Assembly: GCA_947492905.1 (NCBI GenBank)
Contig: CANLOL010000001.1
Location: 288,578 to 352,577, forward strand
Reading direction: 5' to 3'
DNA from: an uncultured Sphingorhabdus sp.
GTDB taxonomy: Bacteria; Pseudomonadota; Alphaproteobacteria; Sphingomonadales; Sphingomonadaceae
DNA: 64,000 bases
The position numbers and the translations under genes are program-made. Of the stretch, positions 49,767-57,841 are shown in pieces (the stretch's first letter is position 1; every line of letters begins with the position of its first letter). The notes beneath the pieces are model-generated. The model saw nothing but the letters and a program-made list of their open reading frames with translations. It was not told the origin of the DNA and made no database searches.

Positions 49767-50396
49767 TTATGTCTGGTTTTGCAGCTTTTTCTGTATCAGA
49801 GCAATTGCTTGTTGAACGGCGTCGCCTATAGCGAGATTTGTCGTATCTAGCAAGTGCGCATCTTGCGCGGGCTTTAGCGGCGCTGCGCGGCGTCCGCTAT
49901 CGCGCTCATCGCGCGCTTTAATATCATCCAGCATTTGCTGCTCGCTCACATTACGGCCGCGCGCTATCATTTCTCTATGGCGGCGCTGTGCGCGAACCTG
50001 CGGAGAGGCCGTAACAAACAGTTTCACATCAGCATCAGGGGCAATCATAGTGCCAATATCGCGCCCATCTAGAACCGCTCCGCCATCTTGATAGGCAAAA
50101 TTCTGCTGCCGCTCAAAAAGCGCTTTGCGCACAGCAGCATGCACCGACACACGGCTTGCGAGCGAGCCAATATCTTCATCGCGCAAACGATCATCGTCAA
50201 GCAGCGCATCATCAAATCCGCAGGCCGCAAGAGCATCATCCTCATTATCGGCATCACCGCCATCATCCAGCAACGTCTTGCCCACAGCACGGTACAGCAA
50301 CCCCGTATCAAGTAGCGGCAGATTAAAATGCGCTGCTACCTTCTTGGCTATCGTGCCTTTGCCCGATGCCGTTGGCCCATCAATCGCAACAATCAT
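49767..50396 (-). CDS. cmk: Cytidylate kinase
   Basis: 209-residue (d)CMP kinase. The Walker A is IDGPTASGKGTIAKKVA at residues 5-21. Other blocks are LDTGLLYRAVGKTL, VLDGRDIGTMIAPDADVKLFVTASPQVRAQRRH and a late RDERDSGRRAAPLKPAQDA. It has the usual length. Its ATG overlaps the stop of a small membrane-protein gene by four bases. Confidence 0.96.
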   Translation of the reverse strand: MIVAIDGPTASGKGTIAKKVAAHFNLPLLDTGLLYRAVGKTLLDDGGDADNEDDALAACGFDDALLDDDRLRDEDIGSLASRVSVHAAVRKALFERQQNFAYQDGGAVLDGRDIGTMIAPDADVKLFVTASPQVRAQRRHREMIARGRNVSEQQMLDDIKARDERDSGRRAAPLKPAQDAHLLDTTNLAIGDAVQQAIALIQKKLQNQT

Positions 50397-50674
50397 GATG
50401 TCTCAACTTTAGATGATTTCCTGCGTTCTAATAATGCTTTGACGATACCAAAGATCGCAATAGCCATCCAGATGATCTCCAATACCATATTGGGTAGGTT
50501 AAAGTTCACGGTCAATGAAATGATTAGGAAGGCTGCCCCTAAAAAGTTTAATATATTGAAAAGCAGCAAATTCATATTATCACTAATATTGCTATAAGCA
50601 TATGCACAGATGATAAAAAAACCACCCATAAAACCAATAATATCTGCAGTGCTTGATGATATATAATCGCTCAT
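50393..50674 (-). CDS. Small three-helix membrane protein (CBU_0592-like) inserted between aroA and cmk
   Basis: 93-residue protein with about three membrane helices: ADIIGFMGGFFIICAYAYSN, LLLFNILNFLGAAFLIISL and MVLEIIWMAIAIFGIV. The pattern matches the small CBU_0592-type membrane family, as I recall it. It overlaps aroA by four bases upstream and cmk by four bases downstream, so all three should be translated in a coupled way. The usual gene order lacks it. Function is unknown. Confidence 0.78.
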   Translation of the reverse strand: MSDYISSSTADIIGFMGGFFIICAYAYSNISDNMNLLLFNILNFLGAAFLIISLTVNFNLPNMVLEIIWMAIAIFGIVKALLERRKSSKVETS

Positions 50675-51987
50675 GATTGCAGCTCTAATAGCATATCCTC
50701 GAATGTAGGGAAACTGGTACGTACGGGCGCCATATCATCAATATGAACTCCGCCATCGCTCACCTGCCCCGCAATAGCAAAGCTCATCGCTATACGGTGA
50801 TCGAGCGCGGTTTTAATCGCCTCTTCATTGCCTCTTAACATTGCGCCGCCGCTGCCCGTTATTATCAAACCATCGGGCGTTTCTTCCAATGCAACGCCTA
50901 ATGATTTCAGACCCTCTGCCATTAGCGACAGCCTATCGCTCTCTTTGACCCGCAATTCATCTAGGCCGCTGGTGCGCGTTACGCCCTGCGCCATGGCTGC
51001 AGCAACAAAGAATATCGGAAATTCATCTATCATGCTGGGCGCCACATCAGCAGGAACGGTAATAGCTTTTAAGGCGCTGTGCCGTACATGGATGTCGGCC
51101 ACATCTTCACCGCCAACGCTGCGCTCGTTCAAAAACTCCAAATCACCGCCCATTTCTCTTAGCATAGCAAATATGCCAGTGCGGGTGGGGTTCATGCCGA
51201 CATTTTCTACTATCACATCGCTATCAGGCGTTATCAGCGCCGCAACCACAGGAAAAGCCGCTGATGAAGGATCGCCAGGAACTTGTATATTTTGCGGTTG
51301 TAATTCGGCCTCGCCGCGCAATGTAATCACCCTTGCGCCATCTTCGCGGATCGTAACGCTTAAATCGGCGCCAAAGCCTTGGAGCATCCTCTCGCTATGA
51401 TCGCGGGTTGGTGTTGGCTCAATCACCGTGGTGACGCCAGCCGTGTTGAGCCCCGCCAATAACACCGCGCTTTTCACCTGCGCCGATGCCATAGGAAGCT
51501 CATAAGTGATTGGCAAAGCGGGGACTATGCCGCGCACCATTGCCGGTAAGGTGCCGCCCGGACTGGTATTAAATGTGGCACCGCACATGGACAGCGGATC
51601 GGTAACGCGCGCCATTGGACGGCCCGATAAAGAAGCATCTCCGATAAAAGTCGCCTCTATGGCATGGCTAGCGACTAGCCCCATCAATAGCCGTGTTGAA
51701 GTGCCGCTATTGCCCATATCAAGCGCAGCTTTGGGTTGCATAAGTCCGCCGACGCCAACGCCCGTCACGCTCCATATTCCTTCATCGCATGTTATATGCG
51801 CGCCCATAGAACGCATAGCATCGGCGGTCGCCATGACATCTTCGCCTTCTAATAGGCCGCTGATTTTACTGGTTCCAATAGCCAAGGATGAAAACATGAT
51901 CGCTCGGTGCGAGATAGACTTATCGCCCGGCACTCGGATTTTGCCCTTTAATGGGCCGATGGGCTTAAAAAATGATGCTTGTGTCAT
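50671..51987 (-). CDS. aroA: 3-phosphoshikimate 1-carboxyvinyltransferase (EPSP synthase)
   Basis: 438-residue shikimate-pathway enzyme. Signatures are GKIRVPGDKSISHRAIMFSSLA near the start, LDMGNSGTSTRLLMGL, SLSGRPMARVTDPL, PGDPSSAAFPVVAALI and RVKESDRLSLMAEGL. The LRVKESDR and the Gly-containing DMGNSGTS segment place it with the alphaproteobacterial/class II-like group, but I make no claim about inhibitor tolerance. The start is uncertain: MTQASFFKP at 51987 best fits the family; ATG 52026 and TTG 52035 are in frame. It heads the aroA-cmk-rpsA cluster. Confidence 0.95.
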   Translation of the reverse strand: MTQASFFKPIGPLKGKIRVPGDKSISHRAIMFSSLAIGTSKISGLLEGEDVMATADAMRSMGAHITCDEGIWSVTGVGVGGLMQPKAALDMGNSGTSTRLLMGLVASHAIEATFIGDASLSGRPMARVTDPLSMCGATFNTSPGGTLPAMVRGIVPALPITYELPMASAQVKSAVLLAGLNTAGVTTVIEPTPTRDHSERMLQGFGADLSVTIREDGARVITLRGEAELQPQNIQVPGDPSSAAFPVVAALITPDSDVIVENVGMNPTRTGIFAMLREMGGDLEFLNERSVGGEDVADIHVRHSALKAITVPADVAPSMIDEFPIFFVAAAMAQGVTRTSGLDELRVKESDRLSLMAEGLKSLGVALEETPDGLIITGSGGAMLRGNEEAIKTALDHRIAMSFAIAGQVSDGGVHIDDMAPVRTSFPTFEDMLLELQS

Positions 51988-52173
51988 GCGATTGCTTTGC
52001 TGTTTCTTCGATATTAAGTCAATCATGATGGACAATTAATTAGTATCAATTGATGATAAAAATGATCAAAATCAAAGACAGTTTTTGACAGATGCCTCTT
52101 GCTGCGTTAATGGCGGCCCAACTGTGACGAATCTATGGATTAGTCGAAACTTTTTTGAAAGGTTAAGCCACAC

Positions 52174-52503
52174 ATGGTGAAGGCTGAATGGGGAACAAAA
52201 CGTACATGCCCAAATTGCGGCACACGTTTTTATGATTTGGGCAAAGATAGCCCTGTTGAATGCATCTCGCCCGATTGCGGTGAGAGCTGGGAACCAGAAC
52301 CCGTATTGAAATCAAAACAACCTCTTCCGTTTGAAGAAACGAAGAAAGAGGGCGATGCTGATTTGGCTGGCGGCGATGATCTCGACATTGATGTTGATGC
52401 AGTAGATGCTAATGACTCGCCCGATAATGATGTTGATTTGGGCGGCGATGATGATATTGGCGTTACCAAGACTACGGACGACGACGAAAAAGAAGATACC
52501 TAA
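52174..52503 (+). CDS. TIGR02300 / FYDLN-acid zinc-ribbon protein
   Basis: 109-residue protein of the alphaproteobacterial FYDLN-acid family. The zinc ribbon has cysteines at about 12, 15, 30 and 35 (RTCPNCGTRFYDLG...ECISPDCGESW). The remaining two thirds are extremely acidic, with repeated GGDDLDIDVD-type stretches. Such proteins are widespread and uncharacterised, possibly nucleic-acid associated. It is divergent from aroA and ends about 68 bases before tRNA-Ala. Confidence 0.92.
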   Translation: MVKAEWGTKRTCPNCGTRFYDLGKDSPVECISPDCGESWEPEPVLKSKQPLPFEETKKEGDADLAGGDDLDIDVDAVDANDSPDNDVDLGGDDDIGVTKTTDDDEKEDT

Positions 52504-52570
52504 ATTCACGGTTACCAGACCGTGTAATGACCGCAGATGCGGTTTATGCACTAAATAATAGTGCATATAT

Positions 52571-52646
52571 GGGGCCTTAGCTCAGCTGGTAGAGCGCTTC
52601 GCTGGCAGCGAAGAGGTCAGGGGTTCGACTCCCCTAGGCTCCACCA
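52571..52646 (+). tRNA. tRNA-Ala (anticodon GGC)
   Basis: GGGGCCTTAGCTCAGCTGG starts the acceptor and D arm. The anticodon stem is CTTCGCTGGCAGCGAAG with anticodon GGC. The T arm is AGGGGTTCGACTCCCCT, the acceptor closes with AGGCTCC, and ACCA is encoded. Its 3' end is the first unit of a tandem repeat. Confidence 0.97.
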
Positions 52647-52780
52647 TTTTCCTCTATGAGATATTATGATTCCCTGCCTAGGGATTTTGGATATGGGGGC
52701 TCCACCATTTTCCTCTATGAGATATTATGATTCCCTGCCTAGGGATTTTGGATATGGGGGCTCCACCATTTTTCTCTATG
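52637..52780 (+). repeat. 61-base tandem repeat starting in the tRNA-Ala 3' end
   Basis: The unit begins GGCTCCACCATTTTCC and ends GGATATGGG. Copy 1 is 52637-52697, identical copy 2 is 52698-52758, and a partial third (one mismatch) spans 52759-52780. Each copy regenerates the last ten bases of tRNA-Ala. This is the kind of footprint left at a tRNA attachment site by repeated insertion or slippage. Confidence 0.9.
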
Positions 52781-53066
52781 GCCGATATAGAAGCATTGTT
52801 TCAACAGGTAGGCATAGAGAATGACTTTTGCCTTGCCAGCTATTTTACTGTATTTTCTGGACTAGCTCAGCCTCAACCCAATCAAATGGATCAGATGCTT
52901 GCAAGGGCGCTTGGACAAGCAAGCCTGATGCAGCCCACGTGATTTAGAACAGGCAATCTTGTATATAAGGTATTTTATAAAAGAACTATAGTTATGCTGT
53001 ATTTTAGGGTGCATTCACTTAAACATAAAAGCCGTAATAATTATTATTGTATATTGAATGATTAAT
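52781..53066. other. Gap between the tRNA-Ala repeats and the RHS remnant
   Basis: The region is AT-rich after about 52945. A 54-codon plus-strand frame (52778-52942) without a ribosome site begins within the repeat's third copy; I do not call it. No recognisable integrase, terminator or other RNA is visible. Confidence 0.4.
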
Positions 53067-53423
53067 TTACATTATATTTGCTCTACAATCTCTAACTATA
53101 TAACATCTTTTTCTTCTCGAACACATTCCAGAATTTATAGCTATATTATATAAATTGTTGTCTCTTGTTACTCCATTAGCTCTACATATGACCAAGACAG
53201 GTGGTGGCTCTAATTCAACCACCTTATTAAGCGTATCCATAAAATTGACTTTATCAATTTTGTGATTTCCCCAATTCACATCATTATCATTAATTACGAC
53301 ACTGATTGTGTATAAATGTTTTACTTTTCTGTAATCAAAAAGAGGGTCATCACCTTTTGTATCTGTCTTGGAACAACATGATAAAAATATTATAATTAAT
53401 AAAAATATAACAATTTTACTCAT
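53067..53423 (-). CDS. Putative lipoprotein immunity protein coupled to the RHS tip
   Basis: 118-residue protein starting MSKIVIFLLIIIFLSCCSK, a short lipoprotein-like signal with a weak lipobox (FLSC). The mature region contains several cysteines near the end (SGMCSRRKRCYIVRDC) that could form disulfides. I do not recognise a family. Its ATG overlaps the RHS stop by 8 bases on the same strand, the arrangement of a toxin-immunity pair. I infer a periplasmic immunity role from position only. AT content is very high. Confidence 0.55.
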   Translation of the reverse strand: MSKIVIFLLIIIFLSCCSKTDTKGDDPLFDYRKVKHLYTISVVINDNDVNWGNHKIDKVNFMDTLNKVVELEPPPVLVICRANGVTRDNNLYNIAINSGMCSRRKRCYIVRDCRANIM

Positions 53424-54489
53424 TTTCGCGATTACCCCTTCTTCTCTGTAGCGGTTGAGAACCATGCCCTTCATTGACAGAGCTCCCTACTCTATAAGCA
53501 GGCGCCTCACTTACATTGTTGCATTTACAAGCCTTCTGATCTGCAATATGATTGCCTTCATGAGCAACAATATTAGCTCTTTCATCCTTAGAATTAAATG
53601 GCCCTGATCCTTTAGGTTGCCCATTTAAGAAACCACCATTCGGACCATCTAAACTTTTATAATAATCTGGAAATGAATCCCTGAACACTACTACAGATAC
53701 ATCCTTATCTTTAAAATATTTAGTCGCACCATTGGGCGAATAAGTCGTTTCCGATCCTGTAGCATTTTCAAATGCAGCATCTGACAAAAAAGTAACTGCA
53801 ACTCCTGCTTCTCCTTCTTTACCGTAAGCATCAAGAGCCCTTTTTAAAGCCTTCTTCTTTGATCTAGAGAGCTTTCCAGTAGTTAGAGCTTTTCGTGCAT
53901 GTGCTAGAGACGCTCTGAGAGCATCAGCTTGTTCTTCTGTACATTTATAACAAATATATTTTCCAGTTGGGTCTGTTGCATTGATTGGATTATTGGCAAC
54001 ATAGGCATAACGATTAAAGTAGCCCGTGCCTCCTTGAATCAACCCTACAGGATCATTGGATAGGAACCTACCGATGACGGGGTCATAATATCGGGCCTGC
54101 ATATAGGTAAGGTCTGTTGCGGCATCACTAATATGACCCGTAAAACCTTCATCATCCTTATTAGCATTGGGATCAAGACGCTTCTCTCCATAAGGGGTGG
54201 TGTCCTCACGCCATGCTATCGCACCCGCCGCTGTGGTGGAAGCCACCGATGATCCCAAATGATCTTGATGCATATAGTTCACCGTGCTGCCCTTGATCCG
54301 CGCTATCGTTTTGCCAGCAGCTCTAATATAGTCCGTTTTCTCATTGGACGTCACATCATCGCGGTGGATAAGCGAACCATATGCACCATAGACAGAATAG
54401 ATCGTCTTGCCGCCTACAGTCTGCTTGACCCGCTTCTTACTGCCATCATAGACATAGCTGCCGTCACCGCTATAACAGTTGTTGTCACA
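53416..54489 (-). pseudogene. 5'-truncated RHS protein: RHS core end plus HEXXH toxin-like tip
   Basis: The RHS reading frame is open from 54489, just after an in-frame TAA, to 53416. It encodes about 357 residues with no plausible start until a GTG at 54354. RHS repeats (YVYDGSKKRVKQT, YIRAAGKTIARI, NYMHQDHLGSS) lead into the conserved core YMQARYYDPVIGRFLSNDP...YVANNPINATDPTGK. After that boundary comes a 180-residue variable tip. The tip carries a HEXXH zinc motif, VAHEGNH (bases 53548-53562), so it may be a metallopeptidase toxin. The main RHS body is missing here. It is either a displaced orphan tip or a dead remnant. Confidence 0.8.
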
Positions 54490-54567
54490 TTAAAATCTCC
54501 AACTTTTTGTGTGAGAGCTGCCTCTTGCTTTTGCAACATCGCCGCCCATATTTCAACCGATCAAACC

Positions 54568-56097
54568 TTATTGATCAGCAGCAGCTTCGCGGCCGCGCTT
54601 CACCGAGTCCCAAAATTCCGCAGCCGTGGTTTTTGTACCATGTACGGGGAGGAAGGTTTCAATATCTAGCTTAAGCTCCTCTAATTTATCCGCAAAGGCC
54701 AATTGATTAGCATTAGCGGGCGGCAGAGTTTCGGCGCGCCTGCTGAAAACATCGGCCATAAACACCGTTTTTTGCGCGGGCATATAAGCGATGACAATTT
54801 CTTCGGCATGCGGGTTAGGCCCAACATTTATCAAATGTACTTCATTGGCGCCCTTGCCAAATTTCTTAACCCCATCAAAGCTCTCAACCTTAGCATCAGT
54901 TATCGCGCCTTTGCTATCACCGATGTTTCTTGCTGTCGTGCCTACTTCGCGCGCAAATTTCACATTGCCTGGAGTAGTTAGCACCGTAATGCCCGCTTCA
55001 TGAAAACCATAGAGGCCACCTGAATGGTCAAAATGATGATGCGTAGGCACTGCATATTTGATGGTTTTATCGGGAAACTTAGCTTTAATTGTGCGAATGA
55101 TATCACGCGCTGCTTGGATAGATTGCGGTGTTTCAACCAATAGAATATCATCCTTATGATTGGCAAAGAGTATATTATATCCTTGGGATGCGTTGGGGAT
55201 GAAGTATAATCCTTCTGCAAGCGTTTCAATGGTCAAATCGCGCGGCGTAATACTGGGTGCAGTAAAAGGATCATTGACGGTTGCATCTTTAGGTTTTTCA
55301 AAAATCGCGGCATCAACATCCACTGCTTCAAAGCTCTCGAAACTTGTAACGCTGGCCACTGTATCGGCCTGCGTCGCTGTTACTGTATGCGCGATCATAG
55401 CGCCTCCGACATTTTTATAATCGGCATAGGTGCGGGTGATGGCAATATCGCCCCATTGAGCATGAGCCGCCAAGCCTTCGACTGAGTGAAGCAAACCAGA
55501 GAATTGATCAAAATATGCGGTTTGTAATCTTCCTAGATCATCAACAAAACTTACTGCATCATATATTTTACCATCTTTGTTGATGCTGCCAACATAGCGC
55601 GCACTTTGAGATGCATTGCTCATTGCAAGCACTACATGCGCAGAAGTATTGGCCTGTGCAATAATGCCAGCCGCCAACACGGGCTCAACATCGGCAACGC
55701 TATTATTACCGACAAAATAAATCCAATCGACCAAACCGCCATGCACATAGCGCGAACCTAAATTCTCGCCATTAAAGCGTTCAATCGCTACTAAGCCATT
55801 GGTCCGCAACGCAATCGTTTTTGATGGATTACCCAAATCGCCATTGGCCTCTGGAGTCGGCGCTTGGCCAATGCGCGCAGCGCGCGTTGATGTTGTGATT
55901 TTGCCATTTTGAAGCATGTTCATCGCTTCTTTGCCGCCCATAGCGGCTATTGCAAGATCGATAATCTTTTGTGCTTTTGCTTGCTCTGCGAAACTAGAAT
56001 AGCCAGCGGAACTATCTTGCGCCATTGCATGAGGCGCACTGAGCGTCATAGCCAATATGGAAATACCGCTGAGGATAGATTTTTTATTGATATTCAT
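54568..56097 (-). CDS. Exported metallo-beta-lactamase-fold hydrolase
   Basis: 509-residue protein with a signal peptide ending APHAMAQDS. The first 290 residues are an uncharacterised N-terminal region with DIAITRTYADYKNVGG. The C-terminal MBL domain has HHHFDH at residues 353-358, later GPNPHAEEIVIAYMP and FLPVHGT. It is of the type annotated 'MBL fold metallo-hydrolase' in sphingomonads. The substrate is unknown, possibly a lactone or ester. It lies just upstream of the RHS remnant on the same strand. Confidence 0.88.
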   Translation of the reverse strand: MNINKKSILSGISILAMTLSAPHAMAQDSSAGYSSFAEQAKAQKIIDLAIAAMGGKEAMNMLQNGKITTSTRAARIGQAPTPEANGDLGNPSKTIALRTNGLVAIERFNGENLGSRYVHGGLVDWIYFVGNNSVADVEPVLAAGIIAQANTSAHVVLAMSNASQSARYVGSINKDGKIYDAVSFVDDLGRLQTAYFDQFSGLLHSVEGLAAHAQWGDIAITRTYADYKNVGGAMIAHTVTATQADTVASVTSFESFEAVDVDAAIFEKPKDATVNDPFTAPSITPRDLTIETLAEGLYFIPNASQGYNILFANHKDDILLVETPQSIQAARDIIRTIKAKFPDKTIKYAVPTHHHFDHSGGLYGFHEAGITVLTTPGNVKFAREVGTTARNIGDSKGAITDAKVESFDGVKKFGKGANEVHLINVGPNPHAEEIVIAYMPAQKTVFMADVFSRRAETLPPANANQLAFADKLEELKLDIETFLPVHGTKTTAAEFWDSVKRGREAAADQ

Positions 56098-56387
56098 GAG
56101 GGAGTCCTTTTCTCTTCCTCATCTGCAATGAGGGGGGATAATTGTTGCAAATGAAATCGGCTGATAGGTTGCAGCACTAATATGAGTCAAGATAGATTAG
56201 TTATATTGACATAGTGCAGCAGCAGGATTGATAGCTGGAATTATATCCCAATATGCGCCGCGATCAGCGTAAAATTTAGAACTAAACTTCGCTAATCTCT
56301 GGAGTTTTCCCGGTTTTTTGAACTATATCATCACTTTATAATTGCACCGATTAATTCCTTATGCTTTGCTGAGCAGAGGGGAAAATC
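56098..56387. other. Divergent promoter region between two MBL-fold genes
   Basis: 290 bases separate the divergent starts at 56097 and 56388. GGGGA(AAATC) just before 56388 is a ribosome site. I saw no strong operator palindrome or RNA gene. Confidence 0.4.
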
Positions 56388-57455
56388 ATGGTCAAAAAAA
56401 TATCTATACTTGTTGGCTTCTCAATATTGTTGCTCATTGCTATATTTTTCATATTTCAAAAATCAATTGGCCTAACGATATTTGATCGCGCCGTGAACGA
56501 ACGTGTTGGGGTCAATAATCTGAGCAATTTGCCCGATGGCTTGCACCTTGGCTTATGCGGCACAGGATCACCGCTGCCTGATGTGGGACGCGCTGGCCCA
56601 TGCAATATTGTTATCGCTGGCAAGCAGAGCTTCGTAATAGATATTGGCGAAGGCGGCGCCCGTAACCTGAACCTTATGGGTATCACTCCGGCCAATGTTG
56701 ATGCTGTCTTGCTCACCCATTTTCACTCCGATCATATTGATGGTTTGGGGCCAATGATGCTGTTTCATTGGACTGGCGGCGCAGCCTCACCACTCCCTGT
56801 TTATGGGCCAAGCGGCGTGCAATCTATTGTCGATGGATTTAATGCTGCTTATAAAATTGATAATGGCTATCGCATAGCCCATCATGGCGCAAAAATTGTA
56901 TCTCCTCTAGCAGCGGGGGCAATTGCCAAACCATTTGCCATGACTTCTGAAAGCCAAGTGATTTTGAAACGCTCTGGCTTAACAATTACAGCATTTAAAG
57001 TTAAGCATGACCCCATTGAACCTGCGCTTGGATATCGTTTTGATTATAAAGGGCGCAGCATTGTAATTAGCGGCGATACAGCAAAATCACCATCGCTAGA
57101 GCGCGCAGCCAAGGGCGCTGATATTTTAGTGCATGACGCATTGCAGCCCAATTTGGTCAAAAAAATGACAAAAGCACTTGATGATAGAGGTCTAACCAAC
57201 ACCGCCCAAATTACGCGCGATATATTGGATTACCATGCATCACCGGAAGAAGCGGCACAGTCTGCGCAAATTGCGGGCGTGAGACAATTGATATTGAGTC
57301 ACTTGGTGCCGCCTATCCCAAGCCGCTATTTTTACCCCGCCTTTTTGGGCGATGCTAAGGAGCATTTTAACGGCCCTATCATCGTTGGTGAAGATGGAAT
57401 GTTCTTTACATTGCCCGCCAATAGCGATTCCGTGAAGCATGATATATTAATGTGA
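56388..57455 (+). CDS. Membrane-anchored RNase Z/AtsA-like MBL hydrolase
   Basis: 355-residue MBL protein with an N-terminal membrane helix (about 5-24). It has the RNase Z-like motif HFHSDHIDGL (His 111, His 113, Asp 115, His 116). Other features are GTGSPLPDVGRAGPCNIV near the start, SGDTAKSPSLERAAKGADILVHDA and LSHLVPP. This subgroup resembles the arylsulfatase AtsA and other hydrolases more than true tRNA RNase Z, because it is exported. The substrate is unknown. Confidence 0.88.
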   Translation: MVKKISILVGFSILLLIAIFFIFQKSIGLTIFDRAVNERVGVNNLSNLPDGLHLGLCGTGSPLPDVGRAGPCNIVIAGKQSFVIDIGEGGARNLNLMGITPANVDAVLLTHFHSDHIDGLGPMMLFHWTGGAASPLPVYGPSGVQSIVDGFNAAYKIDNGYRIAHHGAKIVSPLAAGAIAKPFAMTSESQVILKRSGLTITAFKVKHDPIEPALGYRFDYKGRSIVISGDTAKSPSLERAAKGADILVHDALQPNLVKKMTKALDDRGLTNTAQITRDILDYHASPEEAAQSAQIAGVRQLILSHLVPPIPSRYFYPAFLGDAKEHFNGPIIVGEDGMFFTLPANSDSVKHDILM

Positions 57456-57577
57456 TTAGAAATAGTGAGATTAGCCGCTCATTGTGTGAGGAAATATTAT
57501 CCACTTAAATTGATTTTTATCTATTAATCAATTCTAGAGGCTTGTGATGTAACCCGTTAATTGTCAGGAGACATTTA

Positions 57578-57763
57578 ATGAAATTCATCAAATTACAATC
57601 ACGCGGCGGCGATTATATGGTCGTGGCCAGCAATATTGCGTGGCTGCGCACCGGCGAAAATGGCCAAACCAATGTTGGCATGGTGGGCGGATCGCCCCTG
57701 CTAGTTACCGGTTCTATCGAAGATGTATCTGCGCAAATTTTATCTGACGTCAATGGAGCGTAG
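57578..57763 (+). CDS. Small FlbD-like conserved protein
   Basis: 61-residue protein. AGGAG lies seven bases before the ATG. The sequence MKFIKLQSRGGDYMVVASNIAWLRTGENGQTNVGMVGGSPLLVTG follows the pattern of FlbD-like small proteins: two strands, a turn with TGENG, then a strand and a short helix (SIEDVSAQIL). True FlbD sits with flagellar genes, which are absent here, so this is probably a general variant of the fold. It is short but well supported by its ribosome site and coding bias. Confidence 0.78.
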   Translation: MKFIKLQSRGGDYMVVASNIAWLRTGENGQTNVGMVGGSPLLVTGSIEDVSAQILSDVNGA

Positions 57764-57841
57764 CAGCTTACCAGAATAATTCTTTGCTTGCATTTCTATC
57801 TTAATCGCGCAATTAAATAGCGTCAGAGATGGAGACATTAT

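Noticed and set aside
52637-52780. The 61-base tandem repeat as a CRISPR array
   Set aside because: The units are contiguous with no variable spacers, only two and a part are present, and each starts with a tRNA end. No cas genes are nearby.
52778-52942. 54-codon plus-strand frame MADIEALFQQVG...
   Set aside because: It starts inside the partial third repeat, has no ribosome site, and matches no family I know. It may be a gene fragment, but I cannot support it.
57578-57763. Flagellar gene cluster suggested by the FlbD-like protein
   Set aside because: No other flagellar genes are nearby; the resemblance is only at fold level.
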